A stretch of 64,000 nucleotides of DNA from JAFAGO01 sp031987605 (GTDB lineage Bacteria > Bacteroidota > Bacteroidia > Flavobacteriales > Weeksellaceae): positions 186,001 through 250,000 of the forward strand of contig DALZZF010000003.1 of assembly GCA_031987605.1 (NCBI GenBank). The letters are read 5' to 3'. The notes below the pieces were generated by a model. The model was not told the origin of the DNA. It saw only the letters and a program-made list of their open reading frames with translations, and made no database searches. Of the stretch, positions 35,720-43,376 are shown one piece after another (position 1 is the stretch's first letter; each line of letters starts with the position of its first letter). Made by a program: the position numbers and the translations under genes.

Positions 35720-35994
35720 ATCTGTATCTCGGCAAAAGCAGCGAATACATTTTGCAGGAATTAGGTCTTCCAGATTCCCATTTTGAAAATAATAAAATAT
35801 GGTTTTACAAAAAGAAAAGTAAAATTATTTTCAAAGACGACATTATATTTTTCTTAAAAGATGAAAAGGTGGTAGAGATTGCCATAACAGAATACATTAT
35901 GGGGATAGCAGTTCGAAACATATTTTATAATCAGAAAGGATACCCGAAATTTAAAATTTCCAATATTTTATTAAAATTTACTTATGAAGCCTGA
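35683..35994 (+). CDS. Small BamE/SmpA-like protein, copy 1 of 3
   Basis: The 103 residues contain LGKSSEYILQELGLPDSHFE followed by NNKIWFYKK and a beta-rich second half. The pattern G.....I...LG.P.....-W.Y resembles the short BamE/SmpA fold. No signal peptide is visible. It overlaps the HTH gene upstream by 37 bp and the next paralogue by 11 bp, indicating tight coupling. The exact start is uncertain. Two paralogues follow, one of them broken. Confidence 0.5.
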   Translation: MDQQIRKLQGYLDLYLGKSSEYILQELGLPDSHFENNKIWFYKKKSKIIFKDDIIFFLKDEKVVEIAITEYIMGIAVRNIFYNQKGYPKFKISNILLKFTYEA

Positions 35995-36214
35995 TAGCAT
36001 TGCATATTTGTTAAAAGGGAAAACTAAGAAAAAGGTAAAAGAGATAGTGTGATATAGTCTATACCACTCTGATTTCGATATATGGCGTTATGAACTCACG
36101 AAGAATTTATTCTTTCGGCGTGAAATGATTTTGTTCTTTGTTGAAAATAACGTAATGGACATTACGATTACGGATTATTTTCTGGGGATTATCATTCGGG
36201 AATACATCTACTAA
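35984..36214 (+). pseudogene. BamE/SmpA-like protein, copy 2, interrupted by in-frame TGA
   Basis: The frame reads MKPDSIAYLLKGKTKKKVKE, then stops at TGA 36050-36052, and continues in the same frame as YSLYHSDFDIWRYELTKNLF up to TAA 36212-36214 (77 codons). It aligns with its neighbours: KGKTKKKVKE with GKTKTEIMEE, and DIWRYELTK with NIWTYEISK. A single base change from a sense codon explains the stop. Confidence 0.7.
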
Positions 36215-36225
36215 AAAACAATAAA

Positions 36226-36450
36226 ATGACGAAACACCAATATTCTTCTTTCATTGGAAAAACCAAAACAGAGATCATGGAAGAACTGGGACATGATTTC
36301 AATTATTATCCGTCGAATATTTGGACATATGAAATCAGCAAAAATTGGCTTGGCAAACGGAAATTCTTACTCATCACTTTTGAAAACGAAATTGCTAAAA
36401 ACATCAAAATACAATCCTGTTATGGAAAATTCAACTCCCGTAAATTATAA
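36226..36450 (+). CDS. Small BamE/SmpA-like protein, copy 3
   Basis: The 74 residues contain SFIGKTKTEIMEELGHDF and SNIWTYEISKNWL. It is the third member of the tandem family and shorter at the C-terminus than copy 1. It overlaps the next HTH gene by 29 bp. Function unknown; the fold assignment is by pattern only. Confidence 0.5.
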   Translation: MTKHQYSSFIGKTKTEIMEELGHDFNYYPSNIWTYEISKNWLGKRKFLLITFENEIAKNIKIQSCYGKFNSRKL

Positions 36451-36733
36451 AAGCATTTACTGCGATTTATTAGCAAAAAAATATCCCGAAAAATTAGCAG
36501 AATTTCAGCAGATTCTCAACAAAGACTCTCTGAATGAACTGGATATACTAAAGATGAGCAAAAGGATTTCGGACAGTTCTGCCAATGGTAAGCATAAATC
36601 TTACAATAAATCCACTATTCTTATAATTCTGGATTATCAGAAAAGCAACAAATTAAATAACTCCGAGCTTTCCAGACGTTTTGATATCAGCAGAAATACC
36701 ATTGCCAAATGGAAGAAGCTGTTTCAAATATAA
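36422..36733 (+). CDS. Small HTH protein, second copy (OrfA-like)
   Basis: The 103 residues run from ATG 36422. The longer frame from 36254 only adds sequence antisense-free but out of frame with copy 3 of the BamE-like family, so the internal ATG is preferred. The C-terminal HTH NKLNNSELSRRFDISRNTIA with KWKKLF parallels the HTH of 35288-35719. It closes the small-gene cassette, with a strong terminator 48 bp downstream. Confidence 0.58.
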   Translation: MENSTPVNYKSIYCDLLAKKYPEKLAEFQQILNKDSLNELDILKMSKRISDSSANGKHKSYNKSTILIILDYQKSNKLNNSELSRRFDISRNTIAKWKKLFQI

Positions 36734-36780
36734 TTATTACGATTTCATAAGGAAAAACACAAATTCTCTATATTTCCGAA

Positions 36781-36815
36781 AAGAGCATCTTAATTTTTCG
36801 AGATGCTCTTTTTAT
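36781..36815. terminator. Bidirectional terminator between convergent genes
   Basis: AAGAGCATCT (36781-36790) pairs with AGATGCTCTT (36801-36810), followed by T's on the + strand and preceded by A's that serve the minus-strand gene. Confidence 0.85.
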
Positions 36816-36824
36816 TCAGAAATT

Positions 36825-37355
36825 TCACAACTTCACCTCCCCGGCCATCACCGCTTCCTGAAGATAAATTTCATATTTCTTTTTGTCTGATTTGGCGGTG
36901 ATAATATATCCGTCGTCAGTAAATTCCCAATCGAGGATCTCCATTTTGGTTCCGGCAATCTTCTTGGCATCGCTGGAGATATTCAGACTTTGAATCTGGT
37001 CAATTGCATCGGCACCGTACTGAACGGCACTTGCTTTACTTATCACTTTAGTGGCGTTGGAGAGCGTTTTCAGGTTTCCAGAACCCAAACCTATCGCAGC
37101 GGCTCCCGTTCCTGCAACATCAGCCAATCGGCCAAGTAACTTGGCATTCAATCCCGATTTCTTTTGCTTCACAAACACAAAATCTTTTCCTGCAGGCAGA
37201 TAGATTTGTATTACTGCTCCCTTTTTGAGGTGAATGGAATCGTTTACCACCAATTCAGTTTGATTGTTTTGAATAGAAGTTACCGCCAATTGTGCTTGAA
37301 ATGTTGAAGATGCAGAAAGTAAAATAACTGCTGAGAAAACTAAATTTTTCATCAT
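36825..37355 (-). CDS. Exported protein of unknown function
   Basis: The 176 residues have a signal peptide (ending TFQAQ). The domain begins LAVTSIQNNQTELVVNDSIH, then a Gly/Ala-rich central stretch (about 85-110, GTGAAAIGLGSGN) and a beta-rich C-terminus. I do not recognise the family. A second minus-strand gene lies 21 bp upstream, and both are probably read together from the region around 37.9 kb. Confidence 0.6.
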   Translation of the reverse strand: MMKNLVFSAVILLSASSTFQAQLAVTSIQNNQTELVVNDSIHLKKGAVIQIYLPAGKDFVFVKQKKSGLNAKLLGRLADVAGTGAAAIGLGSGNLKTLSNATKVISKASAVQYGADAIDQIQSLNISSDAKKIAGTKMEILDWEFTDDGYIITAKSDKKKYEIYLQEAVMAGEVKL

Positions 37356-37376
37356 TAAATCTGTTTTATTGAATTA

Positions 37377-37676
37377 CTATTTTAAATAATGGATTGTGTT
37401 AGGAATGATTCGGTCTCCGTAGATAGTGGGTTCACCATCTAAAATCATTGGATTGTCGGTACCCAAATAGATATGAGTACCATCACTTAACTCATAATAA
37501 TTACCGTCATCATAAGATTCGTTAACAGGAAACGGATTTTCATCTTCGGGATCTGCTTTTTGTTCTTTCTGCAACCTTGATTTCTCTTCCGTCCAGATGG
37601 CACCGGATTGCATGGCTAAATCGAGTTCGAGCATGGCTTTCGCCCATTTTTTTTCTGGAGAATCTTGATTTCCCAT
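37377..37676 (-). CDS. Hypothetical acidic protein
   Basis: The 99 residues have a charged N-terminal half and a C-terminal half with DGNYYELSDGTHIYLGTDNP. No signal peptide or TM is present. No family is recognised. It lies between the exported protein and the structured noncoding segment, which could be its 5' leader. Confidence 0.5.
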   Translation of the reverse strand: MGNQDSPEKKWAKAMLELDLAMQSGAIWTEEKSRLQKEQKADPEDENPFPVNESYDDGNYYELSDGTHIYLGTDNPMILDGEPTIYGDRIIPNTIHYLK

Positions 37677-37734
37677 AATTTATAAAATTTGATTTGATGA
37701 AAGTCCAGTTCCGAAACCTCCGATTTAAAACAAG

Positions 37735-37901
37735 AAAGCGTGGAACTGAAGCCAATCCGTTAAAGAGGTACTGCGAAGAACCCGACAACCAGATAGAACT
37801 TACAGCCCACGCCATAAGATGACATGGGCGCAAGCCTATCGAATTTGGTTGTCAAAAGAAGATTCGCAGTTTTCTTTAACCAATACGATAGCTTACGCTT
37901 T
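37735..37901. ncRNA. Candidate rod-shaped structured RNA (seven nested helices)
   Basis: Nested perfect pairings, outside to inside on the + strand: AAAGCGT 37735-37741 with ACGCTTT 37895-37901; AAGC 37749-37752 with GCTT 37891-37894; GTTAAAGA 37759-37766 with 37873-37880; CTGCGAA 37771-37777 with 37863-37869; GACAACCA 37784-37791 with 37846-37853; GATAG 37792-37796 with 37836-37840; GCCCA 37805-37809 with 37825-37829. That is 44 pairs in one unbranched rod of about 167 nt, broken only by small loops: a 6S-RNA-like or SRP-like shape. A -7-like TATCTTTG sits upstream on the minus strand, while a T-rich run follows on the + strand, so orientation is unresolved. No reverse transcriptase is nearby, arguing against a retron. 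Confidence 0.6.
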
Positions 37902-37925
37902 ACGTTGATTTTTTATTTTCTAAGG

Positions 37926-37933
37926 CAAAGATA
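37926..37933 (-). promoter_or_regulatory. -7-like element TATCTTTG reading toward the structured RNA
   Basis: It matches the Bacteroidetes TAnnTTTG consensus exactly on the minus strand, 25 bp from the outermost helix. A TTG lies upstream, but at a shorter spacing than usual. Confidence 0.4.
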
Positions 37934-37950
37934 AAGTTTTAAAATTCAAT

Positions 37951-38718
37951 TTATTTAAGCTTTGATTTAATTTTCCCAATATCCTTTTTCAACTCCAAAA
38001 ACATATCCTTCACGTTTTGTCCGGAAAACTCATCAGGATCGTATTCCTGGGTATTAATAGAGCAGGCGAACTCCCAGATTTCTTTGACATCGGAAAGCGG
38101 AATTTTCAGTGGTTCATAAAAACTGTTGTCCGATTTCACGCAGATAAAATTGCCTTCATGAAACTGAAAACGCTTGTAAATAATTCCATCATTGGTGGTG
38201 ATGAACACATAGGTTTTATCGGTTTTTAAATCTGCTAAATTTTCCACATATTTTCCCACGATGAAAGTCCCGTCTTTGTAGGGCGGCATCGAATCGCCAT
38301 CTGCAGGAAAGGCACGAAACTTTCCGTTTCGTAAAAATGGAAGAGAAATGGTTTGCAGACTTTCAATATATTCAGGATCGCTGTACCCGTTCAGGTAGCC
38401 CATGGATGCTTTTTGCGGAATAATCTCAATCTGGTTATTGCCCTCACCATCCACTTTTATGGGCAGCAATACACGGTTTTCCGGGAGATTCAACATTTCC
38501 TCCAAGGGATATTTCCGGATGTCCACAGAAACCATAAGATCAATACTGATTCCGAAAAACTTCGATATTCTAAGCAAAATTTCGATTGGAGGTTCGGAGC
38601 TTCCATCTTCATATTTGGAATATCTTCCACGGGTAATAAACAAATGGTCGGCTACTTTCTGCTGCGAAAGTTCACGTTGGGTTCTCAGAAACCGCATATT
38701 ATCAGATAAAACAGACAT
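37951..38718 (-). CDS. Xre-S24 (LexA/CI-like) repressor with self-cleavage domain
   Basis: The 255 residues have an N-terminal HTH (LSQQKVADHLFITRGRYSKY, about residues 17-36) and a C-terminal S24 peptidase fold with GDSMPP (Ser143) and YKRF (Lys182), the catalytic dyad that cleaves such repressors upon DNA damage. It is divergent from dinB with 61 bp between, so it almost certainly represses the polymerase operon and itself, releasing both during SOS. Length fits phage CI-like repressors. Confidence 0.85.
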   Translation of the reverse strand: MSVLSDNMRFLRTQRELSQQKVADHLFITRGRYSKYEDGSSEPPIEILLRISKFFGISIDLMVSVDIRKYPLEEMLNLPENRVLLPIKVDGEGNNQIEIIPQKASMGYLNGYSDPEYIESLQTISLPFLRNGKFRAFPADGDSMPPYKDGTFIVGKYVENLADLKTDKTYVFITTNDGIIYKRFQFHEGNFICVKSDNSFYEPLKIPLSDVKEIWEFACSINTQEYDPDEFSGQNVKDMFLELKKDIGKIKSKLK

Positions 38719-38779
38719 TGCTAAAATTTATATCAACAAATATAAAAATATTTGCTAAAATCTGTACTAATTTTGAAGC
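38719..38779. promoter_or_regulatory. Divergent operator-promoter of the S24 repressor and dinB
   Basis: The 61 bp contain the direct repeat TTGCTAAAAT (about 38719-38727 and 38751-38761) on either side of an inverted repeat TTTATAT/ATATAAA. These are the likely repressor binding sites. The repeats flank the centre symmetrically, allowing control of both genes. Confidence 0.55.
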
Positions 38780-39931
38780 ATGAATCGTTCAATTGTTCAT
38801 ATGGATCTGGATACTTTTTTTGTATCCTGCGAAAGATTGCATAACTCAAAACTCAACGGAATTCCCGTCATCATCGGTGGTGGGGAGCGTGGCGTGGTGT
38901 CCTCTTGTTCCTATGAAGCCCGGTATTTTGGAGTGCGTTCTGCCATGCCTATAAAAATGGCGCTTCGGCTTTGTCCGGATGCAAAAGTTATTCATGGTGA
39001 TTATGAACTGTATTCCAATCTGTCACATACAGTAACGGAAATTGTCCAAAAGCAGGTTCCCGTTTTGGAAAAAGCCAGCATTGATGAGTTTTATCTGGAT
39101 CTTTCGGGGATGGACAAGTTTTTCGGGTGTTGGAAATGGTGTCAGGAAATTGCTGCTTCGGTGACCAAAAACACCGGACTACCCATCAGTTTTGCTTTGT
39201 CCACCAATAAAACGGTTTCTAAAATTGGAACCGGAGAAGCGAAACCCCATGGAAAGCTGGAAATTCAGGAAGATTCTATACAACCCTTTTTGAATCCGCT
39301 TTCCATCAGGAAAATCCCGATGGTGGGAAATGTAACGTTTCAGTTGCTGTCGAGGATTGGGATCAGAACGATTAAAACCTTATCGGAAATGCCTGTGGAT
39401 GTACTGCAGCAAATGATTGGTAAAAACGGTAAAGAACTTTGGAAAAAAGCCAACGGGATTGATGAATCTCCTGTAGTCCCCTTTCACGAACGGAAATCTG
39501 TTTCCAAAGAGCATACTTTTGTTAATGACACGATGGATCTGCCCATGCTGAAATCCGTTATTTCGGGGATGGCGGAACAGCTGGCATATCAGCTCCGTCA
39601 GGAAAAATGGCTGACCTGCACTGTGATGATTAAAATCCGTTATGCCAACTTCGATACCGAAACCAAACAGGCAAAAGTGGCATATACGGCTGCGGATCAC
39701 ACCCTTTCCAGAGTGGCTTTAGAATTGTTTCAGAAGGTCTATCACCGAAGAATGCGCCTTCGTTTGGTTGGACTTCGGTTCACGAATTTGGTTCACGGCA
39801 ATCACCAAATGAATTTGTTTGAAGATACCGAAGAACTGATGAATCTCTACCAAACCATGGATAAAATCAAAAACCGTTTCGGCTCCAACGCTGTTGGCAG
39901 AGCAGCAGGATTTAATATTTTGAAAGTCTAA
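38780..39931 (+). CDS. dinB: Y-family DNA polymerase (DinB/UmuC type)
   Basis: This is a translesion polymerase of 383 residues. Metal-binding acids are present in MDLDTFF (Asp9, Asp11) and SIDEFYLD (Asp102, Glu103). Finger, palm, thumb and little-finger regions are complete. It lacks the UmuC C-terminal extension and no umuD gene is adjacent; the S24 repressor is the only such protein. It is followed 69 bp later by a PolIII alpha gene, an arrangement known from SOS-mutagenesis cassettes where a Y-polymerase partners a DnaE-type enzyme. Confidence 0.9.
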   Translation: MNRSIVHMDLDTFFVSCERLHNSKLNGIPVIIGGGERGVVSSCSYEARYFGVRSAMPIKMALRLCPDAKVIHGDYELYSNLSHTVTEIVQKQVPVLEKASIDEFYLDLSGMDKFFGCWKWCQEIAASVTKNTGLPISFALSTNKTVSKIGTGEAKPHGKLEIQEDSIQPFLNPLSIRKIPMVGNVTFQLLSRIGIRTIKTLSEMPVDVLQQMIGKNGKELWKKANGIDESPVVPFHERKSVSKEHTFVNDTMDLPMLKSVISGMAEQLAYQLRQEKWLTCTVMIKIRYANFDTETKQAKVAYTAADHTLSRVALELFQKVYHRRMRLRLVGLRFTNLVHGNHQMNLFEDTEELMNLYQTMDKIKNRFGSNAVGRAAGFNILKV

Positions 39932-40000
39932 ATTTTACGCATAGAACCTCACATCTCCAATCCAAAATTCATCATCCAAAATCTAAAATTCAGAAATCCA

Positions 40001-43000
40001 ATGTTCCTCAATTGCCACACTTTCCACAGTTTGCGTTATGGTACTTTATCGGTTCAGGAATTGGTGAAGCAGGCTTCGTATTTCGGTGTGAAAGAATTGG
40101 TATTAACGGACATCAATACGATTACGGCGATTTATGAATTTAAAAAAGAATGTGAAAATCTTGGAATTAAACCCATTGTTGGAGTAGAAATTCGGAAAGA
40201 AAATGAACTTTTCTACATCGCCATTGCAAAAGATTTTAGTGGAATTGGTGAGATTAATCAAATGCTCACCGATTTTAATTGTAATGAAAAAGAACTTCCA
40301 AAACATCATCCCAATTTCAAGAAGGTATTCACGATTTATCCTTTAGAAAATCGACCAGAAACGTTGTTGGAAAAGGAATTTATTGGAATTAAAGAAACTG
40401 AACTCAATCTGTTGTATAGAAAAGATTTGAAAGATTTGATTTCAAAAATGGTGATACTACAACCTGTAACGGTAAGTTCACAAAAAGAATACAATCTTCA
40501 CCGAATTTTACGAGCGATTGATCAAAATACGCTGATTTCAAAATTGGAAAAAAAGGATTGTTGTGAACCAACCGAACGTTTCCAATCTCCACAACAAATT
40601 GTAGAAGCATTTGCTCGTTATCCGCAGATTATTGAAAATACCAAAAATCTTCTTCAATCCTGCAATTTTGAATTTGAATTTGGCGTTCCCAGAAACCGAA
40701 AATTCTACACCCATTCCAAAGAAGACGATTTAAAATTACTGACCAGATTGGCGTATGTCGGAATGGAAAAACGCTACGGAAATTGCAATGAAGAAGCCAA
40801 AAAAAGAGTTCAAAAAGAATTAAAAGTCATTGATGAACTCAACTTTAGTGGTTATTTTCTCATGACTTGGGATATTATTCGATACAGCAATTCTATGGGT
40901 TTTATGCACGTTGGAAGAGGAAGCGGCGCCAATTCAATCGTGAGTTATTGTCTGGGAATCACCGATATTTGTCCGCTTGAATTGGATTTGTATTTTGAAC
41001 GTTTTTTGAATCTTAACCGAAAATCTCCGCCCGATTTTGATATCGATTGGAGTTGGCAAGAAAGAGATATTATCTTAGAATATATTTTTGATCGTTACGG
41101 AAAAGATCATGTTGCTTTTTGTGGAACCAATGTAGAATTTAAGTACCGTTCAATTTTTAGAGAAGTGGGAAAAGCATTTGGTTTGCCGAAAGAAGAATTG
41201 GATGCTTTGGCGAAAAATCCAATGGCAACACACGATAAAAATGAAGTCGTAAAATTGGTTCACAAATACGGATTGCTTTTGGAAAAATTTCCGAATCAAC
41301 GCAGTATGCACGCTTGCGGAATTTTGATTTCTGAAGAACCGATTACCAATTTCACCGCTCTTGAAATGCCCCCAAAAGGTTTTCCGATTGTGCAATTTGA
41401 TATGCATGTTGCGGAAGAAATCGGTTTTGAAAAATTCGACATTCTTTCACAAAGAGGTTTAGGAACGATCAACGATACCGTAAAACTCATTAAAAAAAAT
41501 CGTGGATTTGCAGTAGATATTAAAGACACCACGATTTCCAAAGACGAAAAAATCTGCAATCAATATTTGGCAGAAGGAAAAACCATTGGTTGTTTTTATA
41601 TCGAAAGTCCTGCAATGCGTGGACTTTTGAGAAGATTAAAATGCGATAATTATAAAGTTTTGGTGGCTGCTTCGTCGATTATTCGTCCTGGAGTGGCACA
41701 AAGTGGAATGATGAAAGAATATATTTTTCGGCACAATCACCCGAATCAGTTTGAATATTTTCACGATGTTTTCAAAGAACAATTGGGCGAAACCTACGGA
41801 ATTATGGTGTATCAGGAAGATGTGATTAAAATTGCGTTACATTATGGTGGACTTTCTGCAGATGATGGTGATGTGCTGAGAAGAGCAATGAGCGGAAAAG
41901 GACGATCGCTTTCTGCACTTCAAAAAGTAAAAGATCATTTTTTTGAATCGTGTAAAAAATTAGGCCATCCCGAAAAACTTTCTCAAGAAGTGTATCGACA
42001 AATAGAATCTTTTGCGGGCTATTCTTTTTGTAAAGCACATTCTGCTTCGTATGCGGTGGAAAGTTATCAAAGTTTGTATTTGAAAGTCTATTATCCGTTG
42101 GAATTTATGACTTCCGTCATCAATAATATGGGCGGATTTTACCGAACGGAAGTTTATGTTCACGAAGCAAAAATGTCGGGAGGAATGATTGAAAATCCTT
42201 GTGTGAATACCAGTTTTTATCAAACCACACTGAAAGGAAATCAAATTTATTTAGGTTTTCAACATTTACAAAGTTTGGAAACAAGGATTGCTCATTTTAT
42301 TGCAGAAGAACGAGAGCGAAACGGAAATTATACTTCCCTTGAAAATTTTGTTCGAAGAGTTCCGATTGGTATTGAAACCCTGCAAGTTTTAATTTTCATT
42401 GGTGCTTTTCGGTTTACAGGAAAACCCAAAAACGAATTATTGGTGGAAGCAAGACTGCTTTTAATTCAGTTTAAACCGGAAACACGAGGAATGCTTTTGA
42501 TAGAAGAACCGCAACAAGAATATCAACTTCCCGAACTGAAGCGTTCCGTTTTCGAGGATGCTTTTGATGAAATTGAACTGTTGGGATTTTCGGTTTCGTG
42601 CAGTCCATTTGATTTATTGAAAACCAAATATCGGGGAAGTGTTTTCGTGAAAGATTTGCTTCAAAATCATAAAAAACAAGTGAAAATGTTGGCTTATCTC
42701 ATTTCCAGAAAACACGTTCCCACCAAGAAAGGAGCCATGTTTTTCGGAACTTGGATCGATGCCAATGGCGATTATTTTGATACCGCTCATTTTCCAGATT
42801 GTTTGCAACAGTATCCATTTCAAGGCGGTGGTTGTTATTTGCTTTTGGGAACGGTGGAAGTGGATTATCATTTCCCCACCATTACGATTCATAAAATGGC
42901 AAAAATGCCTTTTATTCCCGATCCTCGTTATGCGTACGATGAACAAAAACGCTACGAAGTTCATGGGAAAATTCGAGAAGATGTGAGCATGACGCAAAGA

Positions 43001-43054
43001 AAACCCTATCCTCAAGAGCACGAAATTGGTTTGCCGAGGAGGAAGATGAGTTAA
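40001..43054 (+). CDS. DnaE-type DNA polymerase III alpha subunit (ImuC/DnaE2-like accessory)
   Basis: The 1,017 residues begin with a PHP domain (NCHTFHSLRYGTLSVQEL). The C-family polymerase core carries the catalytic PDFDID at about 344-349 and GRGSGANSIVSYCLGITD at about 315-332, then a helix-hairpin-helix and OB region. It is shorter than replicative DnaE (about 1,150-1,500) and lacks the long tau-binding tail. PHP metal ligands are only partly conserved (NCHTFHS for the usual LH.H), suggesting no proofreading. Following an S24-controlled dinB, it is most likely an error-prone repair polymerase carried by the island. Confidence 0.87.
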   Translation: MFLNCHTFHSLRYGTLSVQELVKQASYFGVKELVLTDINTITAIYEFKKECENLGIKPIVGVEIRKENELFYIAIAKDFSGIGEINQMLTDFNCNEKELPKHHPNFKKVFTIYPLENRPETLLEKEFIGIKETELNLLYRKDLKDLISKMVILQPVTVSSQKEYNLHRILRAIDQNTLISKLEKKDCCEPTERFQSPQQIVEAFARYPQIIENTKNLLQSCNFEFEFGVPRNRKFYTHSKEDDLKLLTRLAYVGMEKRYGNCNEEAKKRVQKELKVIDELNFSGYFLMTWDIIRYSNSMGFMHVGRGSGANSIVSYCLGITDICPLELDLYFERFLNLNRKSPPDFDIDWSWQERDIILEYIFDRYGKDHVAFCGTNVEFKYRSIFREVGKAFGLPKEELDALAKNPMATHDKNEVVKLVHKYGLLLEKFPNQRSMHACGILISEEPITNFTALEMPPKGFPIVQFDMHVAEEIGFEKFDILSQRGLGTINDTVKLIKKNRGFAVDIKDTTISKDEKICNQYLAEGKTIGCFYIESPAMRGLLRRLKCDNYKVLVAASSIIRPGVAQSGMMKEYIFRHNHPNQFEYFHDVFKEQLGETYGIMVYQEDVIKIALHYGGLSADDGDVLRRAMSGKGRSLSALQKVKDHFFESCKKLGHPEKLSQEVYRQIESFAGYSFCKAHSASYAVESYQSLYLKVYYPLEFMTSVINNMGGFYRTEVYVHEAKMSGGMIENPCVNTSFYQTTLKGNQIYLGFQHLQSLETRIAHFIAEERERNGNYTSLENFVRRVPIGIETLQVLIFIGAFRFTGKPKNELLVEARLLLIQFKPETRGMLLIEEPQQEYQLPELKRSVFEDAFDEIELLGFSVSCSPFDLLKTKYRGSVFVKDLLQNHKKQVKMLAYLISRKHVPTKKGAMFFGTWIDANGDYFDTAHFPDCLQQYPFQGGGCYLLLGTVEVDYHFPTITIHKMAKMPFIPDPRYAYDEQKRYEVHGKIREDVSMTQRKPYPQEHEIGLPRRKMS

Positions 43055-43173
43055 TTTGATTATTTTTTCATCAATTAAAATCATTGGATATTAAATTAAA
43101 TGAACCGTTGTATTTATCATTGAAATACTTTTTTTCTTAAATTTAACACCTAATGTTAATCAAATAACATCTA

Positions 43174-43371
43174 ATGAAAATCAATAGATTAAAAATAGTT
43201 ATAGTTGAAAAAGAGCGAACAAGTAAGTGGCTGGCGGAGCAGTTGGGTAAAAGTGAAGTAACAATTTCCCGCTGGTGTACCAATGAAATACAACCCTCTA
43301 TGGAAACATTTTTGGAGATTGCAAAGTTGTTGGATGTGGATATAAAGGAATTAATTAATTCAACGAAATAG
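43174..43371 (+). CDS. Xre-type HTH controller upstream of type I RM
   Basis: The 65 residues are a single Cro/CI HTH (ERTSKWLAEQLGKSEVTISR, about 14-33). It ends 5 bp before hsdM. Small HTH genes in this position commonly time expression of restriction-modification operons. Confidence 0.8.
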   Translation: MKINRLKIVIVEKERTSKWLAEQLGKSEVTISRWCTNEIQPSMETFLEIAKLLDVDIKELINSTK

Positions 43372-43376
43372 AAAAA

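Noticed and set aside
36254..36421. Longer N-terminus for the second HTH protein
   Set aside because: That part is the BamE-like copy 3 read in another frame; ATG 36422 gives the sensible protein.
37540..37833. 97-residue minus-strand frame over the structured RNA
   Set aside because: It overlaps the 99-residue gene in another frame and runs through the helices; no protein features.
37735..37901. Retron msr-msd
   Set aside because: The structure is a single rod and there is no reverse transcriptase within the island.
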